Shown here in pieces: positions 1 through 10,373 of a stretch of DNA of 64,000 nucleotides. Source of the DNA: Ampullaceana balthica. Lineage: Eukaryota > Mollusca > Gastropoda > Lymnaeidae. The notes beneath the pieces are model-generated. The model did not search any database and was not told the origin of the DNA. It worked only from the letters and a program-made list of their open reading frames with translations. Both the position numbers and the translations under genes were made by a program. The stretch covers positions 1,950,829 through 2,014,828 of the forward strand of contig CALYLW010000133.1 in assembly GCA_944989445.1 (NCBI GenBank), given 5' to 3'. The number at the start of each line of letters is the position of its first letter. Within the stretch, counting starts at the first letter, position 1.

Positions 1-604
1 AATGCATTTTAAAACTAAACCTCTGTTAACAGTTAAACTTTCGATCTTGATTTTAGTTCTTCTTTCAATGGGGGGGGGGAGGGGGGAGGCGGTCATGGTT
101 CATGAACTGATTTGCACAAGTTCGAGCTTTTCAGTTGGGGGGATAAATAGAGTTTTAGACTTTACCGGAAGTCAATTTAAATTGTCTTTTCTTCGTGACA
201 AAGGCCCGCGCGATTGTTGGATTAAAATTATATTTTTTTTTAAACTTTGAAAGCTTGAAGTCGCAAAATAAATTAAAAGAATAATAAAGATATTCTTTTT
301 ACGACAATGAAAAGAGTTTTATTTACATTTTTATTTTTTATAAAGATGAGATTTTAAAAATTATAATTGATCTACATAGTGCTAGAAATGCTGCGTTAAA
401 ACATAAAAGCGTTAAATAATGAAAGTCATCTACTGATAGTTGAACACAACACACTGAGCGCCACACCAACACCCAAATAACACACACAAACCAACACACA
501 TTCAAATTCACACTCACAACCCAACTCCAAACCACACATTAAACAATCGGAGTATACCCGTAACTCATTAGATCACTTATTCATACACACGCGCACTAAT
601 GCGA
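1..604. other. AT-rich unique sequence, no feature seen
   Basis: Contains a short G-run near 70-88 and an ACACAMCC-rich stretch at 440-540. I see no exon, RNA gene or transposon end. It is presumably intronic to the gene whose exons begin at 4781, if that gene extends upstream. Confidence 0.4.
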
Positions 605-730
605 GGAATATTATACGTCACATACAGCAACAACAACAACAAAAACAATAATAACAAAAACAACAACAATAACAATAACAACAACAACAATAATAATAAC
701 AGCAACAACAATAACAACAAAAACAACAAC
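605..730 (+). repeat. CAA/AAT-rich trinucleotide microsatellite
   Basis: An imperfect run of CAA, AAT and AAC triplets. Its open frames (poly-Asn on plus, poly-Leu on minus) are products of the repeat. Confidence 0.85.
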
Positions 731-756
731 CAGAGAGAATTTAAGATCACATACAA

Positions 757-1422
757 CATTGCTTCAAATTGTTTTAGTATGGTGGACCGGCAGAAATTTT
801 TCCATTGCACCAAGGACCAGTGCACTTTTTTCCCTGTACTGACCTGGTACTGAAACGCAATGTATTTTATTTTGTTTCAGTTTATGTGCTTAGTGTCGAA
901 AAATTGACGTATTCTTTATGGTTAGTACGAGCAACAAAGCCCGTCCAAGGACGTTCTGCCGTCGTTTCGGTGGCTTGCTGTAACTCCCTTTCAACAGCCG
1001 TCTCGATCCGCCATACATGTGCATCACGTCAAAAATAATGTCCATTATAGTTATAATAAATAACCCGTAAAAACAAAGTTTTTGACTAACTAAATCCCAA
1101 CGCGTACCGCTCAAAATAAAGTCTTGGAAAAATGCTGCACCAAAAATAACTCGTTTTGAACGTCCGCGTAAACATGTTCCATATGGAAATGCGATTTAAT
1201 TTTTCTCCGCCAGTGATTGGCTGTAGGAGTCTGTAGGAGTTTGATGGAACAATCGCTATCGATGACCGGACAGAAAATTTCCTTTTATAATATAGGATTA
1301 ATTGTTGCAAACGGAGGATTATAATTAGATTTTTCTGTCCTTTCTGGAAAACTTCTGCGGACCGGTGGCGGATGGCCCACTGACCGGCACCGGCCCGCGG
1401 ACCACCACTTTGAGTAGCACTG
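757..1422. mobile_element. Non-autonomous hAT-like element (CAGTGCTTCTCAAA family), old copy
   Basis: The left end CATTGCTTCAAATTG...AGTATGGTGGACCGGC and the right end ...CGGACCACCACTTTGAGTAGCACTG are imperfect inverted repeats of the family seen intact at 13.49 kb. Flanking octamers ACATACAA and ACATACTT match at 6 of 8 positions, consistent with a degraded 8-bp target duplication. It carries an internal repeat (932-1320) also found near 60.03 kb. No transposase remains. Confidence 0.65.
932..1320. repeat. Dispersed repeat R2, copy with GAGCAAYAAGCCCGTCC end
   Basis: This segment is homologous to 60031-60480: both contain CAAGCCCGTCCAAGGACGTT-like sequence (here AAAGCCCG), AAAATAAAGTCTTGGAA, AACTCGTTTTGAACGTCCGC and GATTGGCTGTAGGAGT in the same order. 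It has no coding potential. It sits inside the hAT-like element at 757-1422, so it is either a passenger or a later insertion. Confidence 0.6.
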
Positions 1423-2829
1423 ACATACTTGAACATCAACACCCAGAGGGTATTTAAGATCACGCACACAAAATTCTGAAAATCCAATCATCCGAAATGA
1501 ACGGAAAATGGGAAAAAATCAGGCTAAAGAAGCTAATAAAATAATAAATCGGGTTCATTTCTGAAGGGCTTGGCAGGCTTCATTGGAGAAACATACGTCA
1601 CTCTACGGAGCTGCCAAATCTGAAGGCAAAGTGTATTATTGCTATCAGGGCCCAGTTGATACCCCCTACGCCCCCCCCCCTCCACACACTCACTCACCAA
1701 GCCACTCTTCACATCCTTGCAACCACACAGAAACACAATTATTATTATTATTATTATTATTTTTGACAATTTGGGGGGGGGGATTAGTGGAGAACCCTGG
1801 GCGGCTGTCGATCAGGACGACCCAACACCCCTGCTACTCATCTCACACACCAGTGGAGGGGCAATAAATAAAAGCCCCCAAAACGGGCAAGTAATTCAGT
1901 GCCCTGCTCGCAGAGATAGGACCCCGTAATAGGTCGTAAATCGACGGCCTGACCTCCACCCACCCCCCCCCCAACAGGGTTTCCCCCCATTTTATTCTCT
2001 GCTCAGACATTAAAGGAAACAATAATATTTCAGACTTTTGTCAAATGATCCATTTCTGATTAGGCAGATTTGCTCACGGCTTGGGGAACGAATGAGAAAT
2101 ATCGAACAGGTATGGAGAACAGAAAATTAAGCCTCGGGGGAGAAATAAATCGATTAACATTGTGGTTTTGATTTTCATCGAAGTGGATCTGTTTAGTAGA
2201 AATTGTGTCGAGCAGAATAAAAATCGGTACGAAAATGAGCTAAGTGTTTTATATGTATCTGTATTAGAAATGAATGATTAATCAAACTTAGATGATGTCT
2301 TATTATGTGGGAAATGTTTTACAATTTTAAAATAAAACACTAATGGAAAGGACATTTTCTGTGAAAAAGAAAATTATTATAAGATTATAAGATTATAAGA
2401 TTATAGTCGTAAATTTAAACTGTGTTTTCAGAGATTTCGAAAGTGATTACAATTACAGTCACTACTTTACAGCCCATGTTAACAAACGTAGCAAAGAAAC
2501 TAGTCACTTAATTATTGTCCATGGTGTCTTTCGACGGACACGTTTCTAATTCTTGGTTTAGTACCAACGCCAGTTCTCCACGCATCGATGAGTGTGGCAA
2601 CGCCAGTTCTCCACGCATCGTTGAGTGTAGATCTTCGGACTGAATATGAGCAAGTCTCGTCCCAACAAACATTTTACTTTCCAGAACTTTCTTTGGAAAA
2701 ACCAGAAGTTCAGAAGTTTCCAAAGGTCAAAAAATAATATTGTCCAGCCCCAGTTTACACAGTCACAAGAAATATTTCTCAAACACCTTAACACCCCCGC
2801 TCCGGCCATACCCGACAGCTGACCATTAA
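1423..2829. other. Presumed intronic sequence with simple repeats
   Basis: An (ATT)n microsatellite lies at about 1737-1763, next to C-runs and a G-run. At 2380-2405 a short tandem TAAGATTA occurs, and at 2565-2625 a 33-bp segment containing CGCCAGTTCTCCACGCATCG is duplicated. Nothing else is recognised. Confidence 0.5.
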
Positions 2830-3055
2830 TTATACATTATATGGACGTATGCTTATGAACAACTACAGATATGGCATCATTCATTATACAGTATATGGAC
2901 GTATGCTTATGAAGAACTACAAATATCGCATCATTCATTATACAGTATATGGAAGTATGCTTATGAAGAACTACAGATATCTCATCATTCATTATACATT
3001 ATATGGACGTATGCTTATGAATAACTACAGATATCTCATCATTCATTATACACAA
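2830..3055 (+). repeat. 54-bp minisatellite, about 4 copies
   Basis: GCTTATGAA recurs at 2851, 2905, 2959 and 3013, an exact 54-bp period, with CATTCATTATAC in each unit. As 54 is a multiple of 3, it stays open in one frame, but it resembles no protein. Confidence 0.85.
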
Positions 3056-3393
3056 CAAGTATTAGGTCTATGAAGAAGTATCGATCGAAACAGTCCTCCT
3101 TCGATTACGGTGACATTGATCTCTTGTATAGAGCTCTAATCAAAATAGAATTGGTGTCGGGTAATGTGCTGCTTCGGGCACGTTCAGCAATTTTCAACAT
3201 CTGACCTTGACCTTAAATAAGCATGTTATTGGTTTTAAACCAGTGCCGAAACTTTTTTGGGCCCAAAATTCAAACCAAAACCCACTTATTTATAGCAAAG
3301 TGCCAACATTCCGATGAAACCCGAGCGTGGGTTTTGGCTAAGCTAATTTGATTTAACCTCACAAATGCTCGCGAGCATTGGCCCAAGCAAGAC

Positions 3394-3709
3394 TGTCATG
3401 GGTGAATAACGAGTGAATCACATGTTGCAAGACGGAGAGGTCACGTGAGTAAAAGCGCGGGAAGAAAGAGTCGTTCCCATTGGCTAATGAGATGGGGAAG
3501 ATCAGTGTTAGAGTTGGCTGGTGTCATGGCAGGCTGTATGCCAGTGTGTTCCACGTTGTATAACCTCAAATTATATTTCTTGTACAAAGTATAAATATTA
3601 AAGTTGTTTTATTGAAACAAGTTCTTCAGTGGATTATTGTGTACAAGGTTTTGTATTGAGAGAACGCCTACAAGAGTTACATTAATAAATAAAACCATTT
3701 ACAATGACA
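3394..3709 (+). mobile_element. Possible solo LTR (316 bp)
   Basis: The segment starts TGTCAT and ends ATGACA, the short inverted repeat expected of an LTR. Inside it has a TATA-like AGTATAAATATT and an AATAAA near the 3' end (about 3687). No clear 5-bp target duplication (AAGAC versus CAAAC), no primer-binding site and no second LTR were seen, so this is a suggestion only. Confidence 0.3.
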
Positions 3710-3762
3710 CAAACGCACTATAAAATACGCCAATATTGGCGTATTTTATAGTGCGTTTGTGT
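3707..3762. repeat. Perfect 56-bp palindrome
   Basis: Twenty-eight consecutive bases on each side of the 3734/3735 axis are exactly complementary with no spacer. Each arm carries CGCACTATAAAATACGCC. It overlaps the right end of the possible LTR and could extrude as a cruciform. It could be a palindromic MITE or a fold-back by-product. Confidence 0.9.
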
Positions 3763-3772
3763 GATGTTTGAT

Positions 3773-3792
3773 CAAATGCTCGCGAGCATTTG
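3773..3792. repeat. 20-bp palindrome CAAATGCTCGCGAGCATTTG, second near-copy at 3362-3381
   Basis: The 20-mer is fully self-complementary. A 19-of-20 copy lies 411 bp upstream at 3362-3381, so the two copies bracket the possible LTR and the 56-bp palindrome. They may be ends of an unrecognised element or target-related duplications. Confidence 0.7.
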
Positions 3793-3944
3793 AGAGGTGT
3801 GGACCAACCTTAAGGCAAGGACCTAATATTTTAGTCGTGTGCCGGCTGACGAGGCTCTGCGTGCCGACTGTGGCACGTGCGTCAAAGGTTCGTCATCACT
3901 TTAAACTTATAGGGCACATATCTGAGCAGATAAGCTTGACAAAC

Positions 3945-4220
3945 AAGAAATGGTATGGACATGAGATAAGAAATCGTATGGACATGAGATAAGAAATGAT
4001 ATGGACATGAGATGAGAAATGATATGGACATGAGATGAGAAATGATATGGACATGAGATAAGAAATGATATGGACATGAGATAATAAATGGTATGGATAT
4101 GAGATAAGAAATGATATGGACATGAGATAAGAAATGGTATGGACAACAGATATGAAATGGTATGGGCATGAGATGACAAATGGTATGGACATGAGATGAG
4201 AAATGATATGGACAGACAGG
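3945..4220 (+). repeat. 23-bp minisatellite, about 12 copies
   Basis: Units contain TATGGACATGAGATAAGAAA with few substitutions. Open frames exist in all three minus-strand frames because 23 is not a multiple of 3 and the unit lacks antisense stops; none is a gene. Confidence 0.9.
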
Positions 4221-4344
4221 AAAGGGAATGGACAGTTAGACTCGATAAGCTCAGCCGGTGAATTTGTTTCGTGTTCATAGTTAGCCCCACCTCTCTACTG
4301 ATTTTTTACCCCCCCCCTCTCATGCCCCGGACATGAAATCATCA

Positions 4345-4552
4345 AGATGGACAGCCCACCAAACAGCTGCATCGTCTTGTATGGACAGCCTACCAAACAG
4401 CTGCACCGTCCTGTATGGACAGCCCATCAAACAGCTGCACCGTCCTGTATGGACAGCCCATCAAACAGCTGCGCCGTCCTGTATGGACAGCCCATTAAAC
4501 AGCTGCGACGTCCTGCATGGACAGCCCGTCAAACAGTTGCCCCGTCCCGAGG
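4345..4552 (+). repeat. 34-bp minisatellite, about 6 copies
   Basis: Units contain ATGGACAGCC and AACAGCTGC and are 80-95% alike by eye. The array ends about 230 bp before the coiled-coil exon and is intronic if the gene extends upstream. Confidence 0.88.
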
Positions 4553-4780
4553 TTTTCCTAATGTCACCGACCCGCCAAACAGATCTGGTCGGGTGTTGGC
4601 CAGCGATGCTTCACAGACACTCGCGCAACGTTTGTGTAAGGAACCAGACGTTTTTTCTCCCATTTCCCTCAGGGTCAAGGGTCAACACTGGTTTTTGTTT
4701 TTTTGTTGTTAATGATTGGTTGTTTTTATAATATGATATTCCCATGACCTAACTTGGCATTGATTATTTTCCTCAATTAG

Positions 4781-4864
4781 GTCAGATCAGCATAGAGCTG
4801 ATCAGAGAGAAAGAAAGGTCACAGAAGCTGGAGAAAGAAATTCTGGAAGAAAGAAAGAAACGAG
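4781..4864 (+). CDS. Internal exon encoding a charged coiled coil (Dachshund/Ski-like, tentative)
   Basis: An 84-bp exon preceded by a pyrimidine-rich tract ending CTCAATTAG and followed by a consensus donor, GAG|GTGAGT. It carries the last two bases of a codon, 27 whole codons and the first base of the next, so it ends in phase 1. The peptide is a heptad-like charged helix with the core IELIREKERSQKLEKEILEE. Joined to the next exon it aligns without gaps to my recollection of the Dachshund C-terminal coiled coil, sharing L-x-RE-x-E, LEK, E-x-K-x-R and Q-x-R...KKA (about 16 of 40 positions). Other Ski-family corepressors also have C-terminal coiled coils, so the family is a guess, while the exon itself is well supported. 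No upstream exon was found in 1-4780. A second acceptor 5 bp downstream (GTCAG) would also keep the frame. Confidence 0.72.
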
Positions 4865-4945
4865 GTGAGTAAGATCTCCGTCTGAAATGGTTTCATTAGA
4901 ATGACGTCACAAACAAGACCACAGAATAGAAATATTAGCTCAATG

Positions 4946-5042
4946 GTATGACAGGGTTTGACAGTGTTTGACAGTGTTTGACAGGGTTTGACAGTGTTTG
5001 ACAGTGTTTGACCGGGTTTGACAGTGTTTGACAGTGTTTGCA
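4946..5042 (+). repeat. 10-bp minisatellite GTTTGACAGT, about 10 copies
   Basis: Near-perfect copies alternate between GTTTGACAGT and GTTTGACAGG. They lie about 80 bp after the splice donor at 4865. Confidence 0.9.
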
Positions 5043-5350
5043 ATTTCACACACTTGAGGACGTTACGCCTCATTGCTCAAGGTTGCTATTTTTAGAAAAG
5101 CTTTCGTTAAATAAAATATATGGTTTGTCTGTTTTAATAACTTTAGGAGCAATAATATACCTTTGCAACATTAAAGTTTAAAGTTTTAAAAAAGTTTTTG
5201 TCTTGGAAGAGCTCACAAAGCTTACTCAAATTAATGTAGAATATCCAGAAATTTGGTTAACGTTAATATCGTCCTAAAGAAATTGGACCAACTTAATACC
5301 AGGAATACCTCTATTAATACATTTCCGCCATGACACGACAAAGCCTATTG

Positions 5351-5430
5351 CAGGAGTGTCAAAAGTTCGGCCCGCGGGCCAAATATGGCCGGCTTTGAAA
5401 TTTTAACTGGCCCGCGGCATCATCGTAAAT
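5351..5430. mobile_element. hAT-like 5' end remnant
   Basis: The sequence CAGGAGTGTCAAAAGTTCGG followed by CCCGCGGGCC and GGCCCGC-rich sequence has the architecture of the CAGGGGTGK...GCGGCCC hAT ends found complete at 57.5, 32.0 and 46.3 kb. No matching right end was identified; GGCCCTCC at about 6294 is a possible remnant. Confidence 0.4.
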
Positions 5431-5484
5431 AATTAATTGATGCGTGGAATATTTCTGTAACATTCCTATGGCATCCGTCCATCC

Positions 5485-5823
5485 TCATGGGATGATGGCG
5501 TTTCCTCCTGCTCCTCTACCCCCCTTCCCCTTTCTCCTGGCCCTTTTCTCCTCGCTCTTGACTGTAAGGGAAGCATCCGCGACTTGGATGCCCTCGCGTA
5601 CTTTAGCCCGCCAGGAGGTGCGTTCCTCAGCAATGGTTTCCCACGTTTTATGGTCTATCTGCGCCAGACTCATGTCTTTCTTGCAGACATCCTTGAAGCG
5701 CAAACAGGGGCGTCCTCTCTTCCGCATACCAGTTGCCAGCTCACCGTAAAGCAGGGCTCTTGGAATGCGCTCCGAGTTCATCCTGCGGACATGTCCCAGC
5801 CACCGCAGGCGCCTCTCACTCAC
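5485..5823 (-). pseudogene. LINE endonuclease-reverse transcriptase, C-terminal fragment
   Basis: The minus-strand frame begins with the hallmark RRLRWLGHVRRM, followed by IPRALLYGEL and GMRKRGRPCLRFKDVCKKDM. This is the conserved end of many animal non-LTR retrotransposon polyproteins (RLRWxGHVxRM...RGRPxxRxxD). Only about 110 residues remain: there is no catalytic YADD region and no endonuclease, so it is a 5'-truncated fossil. It lies in the 6.2-kb intron, antisense to the host gene. The K/R/G-rich end of the frame may be non-homologous. Confidence 0.75.
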
Positions 5824-5830
5824 ATTATAT

Positions 5831-6800
5831 TTATAAGAAAAAAGCGAAATGATGTATTGTTGAACTTACGAGTGCATGTAGAATAAGTCAACTTTTGGCG
5901 AGCATTCATGAGGTTTCATTTATTTACCAACGTCATTATTGATCACAAGAAGCTGATCAAGTTATGGGCTGTTTTTAAGATATTATAAAGTCTAAAAAAT
6001 CGAAAAAGTATTGTCACATGTTTACGCACAAAATGTTACCAGTATTCGATATCACACCAGTATTCGATATCACACCAGTATTCGATATCACACCAGTATA
6101 CAAAATCACTCCAGTTTTATACAAAGAACTATCTTAACAACATTTCGCGCCGCTTAAAAACACAAGACTCTTACAGAAAGATTTCTCTTGCACATCTCAT
6201 CCTTTTAGCCCCAATCCCCCCTGATGTACCCGAAAGCCCCCTTTCCATCAATTAAGGCCCCCTACGTGTGGTCCCGTGCGGGCGCTTTCAATCCGGCCCT
6301 CCTATGCGCCTGCTTATCACCATCAAAACATTGGTGGGGAACTTTTTAATTAGAACACGACCATTAAAACGATACGTCCTCGCGCGCATTGCACGTGCCC
6401 CTCTAGTTCGCTGGATGACGTCATTTTGATTGGGTTATAGTTAACTTTGTTGAAATGACGTAGTTCCGATTGAGCTATTGAAACTTTTCTACGACCTAGG
6501 GTTTTGCATTTTAAAAAAAATATATATTTAAATGATATTAATGTATTTACATGAATTTAAAAAAAACAAGAAACTTTTTTTTTAAATGTGAAGAATTTTT
6601 GTAACCGTGACATATTATATTAAGTTGAACATCTTCAAAGGGAGGGTAAAAGACCGCCACAGTTCATTGAAATTATCAATATTATGTCGGCAATATTATG
6701 GAACATCTCATTTATGGAAAAAATTTAATAATTATATAACTCCTTAAAAAAAAATTAAAACTAGAAAAATGATTCCTAACTAAAAGGAAAGAGTAAAGTG
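5831..6800. other. Intronic sequence with 18-bp tandem repeat
   Basis: At 6036-6103 an 18-bp unit with CCAGTATTCGATATCACA occurs 3-4 times. The rest is AT-rich with no exon, RNA gene or clear transposon end. Confidence 0.5.
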
Positions 6801-6802
6801 AT

Positions 6803-7515
6803 ACCATGGTATTTGTGGAAGTATCTGATGTTTCGGGAATTAGCTGATGTTTGGGGAATTAGCTGATGTTTTGGGAATAAATTGATGTTTGTGGAATTAC
6901 CTGATGTTGGGGAATTACCTGATGTTGGGGAATTGGCTTATGTTTGGGTAATTAGCTGATGTTTGGATAATTAGCTGATGTTTGGGTAATTAGCTGATGT
7001 TTGGATAATTAGCTGATGTTTGGATAATTAGCTGATGTTTGGATAATTAGCTGATGTTTGGAGAATTAGCTGATGTTTGGAGAATTAGCTGATGTTTGGG
7101 TAATTAGCTGATGTTTGGGAATTACCTGATGTTTGGGTAATTAGCTGATGTTTGGATAATTAGCTGATGTTTGGGTAATTAGCTGATGTTTGGATAATTA
7201 GCTGATGTTTGGAGAATTAGCTGATGTTTGGAGAATTAGCTGATGTTTGAGGAATTAGCTGATGTTTGGGGAATTAGCTGATGTTTGGGAATTACCTGAT
7301 GTTTGGGGAATCAGCTGATGTTTGGGGAATTAGCTGATGTTTGGGGAATTACCTGATGTTTGGGGAATCAGCTGATGTTTGGGGAATTACCTGATGTTTG
7401 GGGAATTAGCTGATGTTTGGGGAATTACCTGATGTTTGGGGAATCAGCTGATGTTTGGGGAATTAGCTGATGTTTGGGGAATTACCTGATGTTTGGGGAA
7501 TCAGCTGATGTTTCA
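6803..7515 (+). repeat. 19-bp minisatellite, about 37 copies
   Basis: The unit CTGATGTTTGGGGAATTAC or its TAG/GATAATTAG variants repeats for about 700 bp. The variants alternate in blocks, suggesting higher-order duplications. Confidence 0.92.
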
Positions 7516-7624
7516 GGAAGGGATTTGATATTAGATATTCAGAATACAATTTCCTGTATTAACTTTTCATTTCCCTCGCACTTAGTCATATCAATGGTGA
7601 CATAGGTGCTACTCTATGGGGGGA

Positions 7625-7664
7625 CGGCCGGCCCCTGGTGGCGCTACCCCTAGTTACGCCACTG
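7625..7664. mobile_element. Right end of a TIR element (…TAGTTACGCCACTG)
   Basis: GTGGCGCTACCCCTAGTTAC followed by GCCACTG is the inverted form of the common CAGTGGCGTAACTAGGGGTA end of hAT-like elements. No left end was recognised upstream, so the size is unknown; the 19-bp array could lie inside it. Confidence 0.4.
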
Positions 7665-7819
7665 CTGGGGAATGAGTGAATTCGAGACTGCTTATAAAGA
7701 CACATATTGACCCCCGGGGTGGAATATCCGTACCGCCCCAATTATATACGCCAATGATCTCCCTTCATTTAATCCACGGCAATATATTGTCAGACTTGTC
7801 AGTCCTCTTCGCCCATCTT

Positions 7820-7842
7820 AATGTCTCTCTCTCTCTCTCTCT

Positions 7843-7895
<53 letters not shown>

Positions 7896-7898
7896 TCT
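7820..7898 (+). repeat. CT microsatellite with CA end
   Basis: Nearly pure (CT)n followed by a short (CA)n. Confidence 0.95.
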
Positions 7899-8640
7899 CT
7901 ATCAAAACAAATCAACGTATCACCTAGTAGCTCTTAAGTCGTGTTTCAAACCGACCATTTAAATTGGTTCCATTCAAATCTCGTCCATTAGAGTTTCTCC
8001 TTTAGGTACAAGACAAACAAAAGGGTTCATGAAGATCTATAATTTATATCTTAATAATTTTTTTAAATTTTTACATGAGGAAAATATCATTTAAGATCCT
8101 CACTTTAATCGGACCGTAGGTGCTAAACATGGGAACCACTGTTGTTGAACAATGCGACCATCGCGGTTGTAAAATGGTGACCATCGTAAATATAAAATGG
8201 TGACCATCGCGGTTATAAAAATAAGCAGCATGTTTGAAATGGGATCCGCCGCCATTTTACAAAGGAGACAAAATTATCAAAACTATATACACGTATTTCC
8301 CAGTCCACCTAGATAAACGTATTTCCCAGTAAACCTATATTATTTCCAAGGCCACCTCTTCTCAGCACGGAAAACTTTGTGGCACACTTCCGTCCGTATA
8401 ACACGACATACACTTCCGTCCGTATAACACGACATCTTTTGGACAACAGCCCTAACCCTTCCGTATTTCTTCCCTCACAAAAAGACACTTTCCACACCCA
8501 CCCTTCAATTCCACTTCCCTCCATTTCTCTTTCACAAGATACACCCCCCTCCCACTTCTAATTATCCCTTCCCACCCCCTTCATTATTTATCCTCCCCCT
8601 CCCCGCCCGCCCCCACCCCATTACTTACCACGGCCATCCT
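7899..8640. other. Intronic sequence with small duplications
   Basis: At 8148-8222 a 24-bp unit (GGTGACCATCG) occurs about three times. At 8376-8435 a 25-bp CACTTCCGTCCGTATAACAC unit occurs twice. A C-rich stretch lies at 8540-8625. No exon recognised. Confidence 0.5.
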
Positions 8641-8960
8641 CTTACCTCACCAGCCTAATAGAATTGATCAGATCACGAGAGAGCGTTACAGTGTTAGCAA
8701 CTCCGGGTCGAGAGAGGAATCCAGCCCCTCGGTAATTCCTCGTTGTTTTTTCTCCCGTCTCCCGAGCTAAGTCTTGACTTAACACATGTCCCCACCGCGG
8801 CAAGCCTCTCGTGATGGCGTCTGCTAAGCATCCTAAAAACCTTTGCTACTCGCCCCAGTGTAGGGCAACACTCCTACTGCACTCCAAGTTAACCGATGTG
8901 CTTCTGAAAACAGCACTTCAGAAGTGATTCGTTCACACCAAGCATAGAGCCGGTAAACAA
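8640..8960. other. Unique GC-balanced island in intron, possible regulatory element
   Basis: Non-repetitive and closer to 50% GC than its surroundings, with no open frame and no transposon end. It contains CGAGAGAGCGTTACAGTG and TTGACTTAACACATG. Such islands are typical of conserved non-coding elements, but conservation cannot be shown from one sequence. Confidence 0.25.
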
Positions 8961-8999
8961 CATTTGGTGTTACGATGATTTTAAGCGTGGTTTTGTTGT

Positions 9000-9045
9000 T
9001 GTTGTTTTGTCGTTGTTGTTCTTTTTGCTGTTGTTCTTTTCGTTC
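9000..9045 (+). repeat. GTT-rich microsatellite
   Basis: Imperfect (GTT)n immediately upstream of the LINE fragment. Confidence 0.8.
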
Positions 9046-9119
9046 TTTTTTATGCTTGGTCTAAAATGAAAATTTATCCAAACTGAAGGCGAAGGTCTAG
9101 CTCTGTAGCGCCAAACAAA

Positions 9120-9475
9120 GCAATTAATTCTAACTAAGAAATACATCACAAATATAATTTAATACAACCCTCAGATAGACATAGGGATAAAAACAATTTC
9201 CTTATTCCGTATGCACGAACAAACGCATACAAATTTTCGTTCTTCCCGTCCGGAATTCGGGCTTGGAACGGGTTGCCTGAAGAAACCAGGAAAACCAACA
9301 CTTTATCAACATTTAAAACCAACACTTTATCAACATTTAAAACCAACACTTTATCAACATTTAAAAGTCTAATAAAAATGCAAGACTAGACATAAACCAT
9401 GGATAAGCGTAGGGCGCAATAATCTTCTGTATCGAAGGAGCGTCTGTAACAGATACGATAAGAAGATAAATGATG
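9120..9475 (+). pseudogene. CR1/L2-like LINE, 3' end (ORF2 C-terminus)
   Basis: The plus strand reads DKNNFLIPYARTNAYKF, then FFPSGIRAWNGLPEETRKTN, the end of a CR1/L2-type reverse transcriptase protein also found at 27.0, 36.5, 53.8 and 57.1 kb. After the coding part come the shared 3' UTR (GCGTAGGGCGCAATAATC) and a GATAAGAAGATAA tail. A 24-bp stretch encoding KTNTLSTF is repeated in tandem (9297-9368), absent from most other copies. The copy is truncated at its 5' end. Confidence 0.8.
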
Positions 9476-10373
9476 GTATTGGGATGTTATCATTTCATGG
9501 ATGTGTACGTTTATCCACACATCGGTTTTTATTTAGTACAATAGCATGTTAATTAAACCACCTGCAATTCTTGAGTTAAGCAAACCAAGAAACAATAAAG
9601 TTTGGATTGTATCAGCATCGTTTCAAACAATTATATACCAGCAGATCCTCGTAACTTGGCTAGGAGGGCATGATGTAGCCCGCGGGCCGCAATCTTACAT
9701 TTCTCTTTACATTAATTTTCGGGGCTTTCAGCTTTCTGCAGCATGTTTGTTAGCTCACGACTAAGGTGTGTATGTATGTGTGTGTTGGGGGGAGGAGGTG
9801 GTTGAGGATTGCGCCTGGCTTACATCACCTCACGTCCACTCTATCTAACTCAGCTCACACAAATGTGTGCCCGCCCCCTGCACCAGCCCCCCCCCCACAC
9901 ACACACACACGCCAAAAATGAAGTTTCTTAACGTCCAAACGTATTATGTACAACACCATTGAGAGTGTGTTTGGCCTGTCAGACTTGTTGACAGAGCGAC
10001 TCTGCCGGGAGAGCACTATGCGGTAGGGAAAAGTTTCATTTCATGTTATGATTAGCGCGGTAACAAAATAGTGTCAAAATCTGCACATGAACAAAATTTA
10101 ATTGGAAGTATTTATTTTTAAATATATCGCTAGCTTGCAATTTTGTTGTTGTTTTTAAAGTACCCCCCCCCCTTTTTTTAAATTTTTTTTTCTCCAAATA
10201 TATTGTTCATTCATTCTTAGACTAAGAAATGGTGCATCCAGAGCAGTCCTTGTATGCGCACTTAGAACCAGGGATGGCGCGAACATCGCATTCTGTTATA
10301 TGTGTGAATAAAGAAACTGTAACTGTTGTGACAAATAAATGGTTTGCTAGGAATTAATTACAAATATTTCAAA
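9476..10373. other. AT-rich intronic sequence, nothing recognised
   Basis: Contains C-runs at 9885-9912 with (CA)n and a C-run at 10163. CGCGGGCC at 9681 is reminiscent of hAT ends, but no TIR was found. Confidence 0.4.

Noticed and set aside
5444..5886. Plus-strand frames of about 100 codons
   Set aside because: They are antisense to the LINE fragment on the minus strand, which carries the recognisable RLRWLGHV and RGRP motifs.
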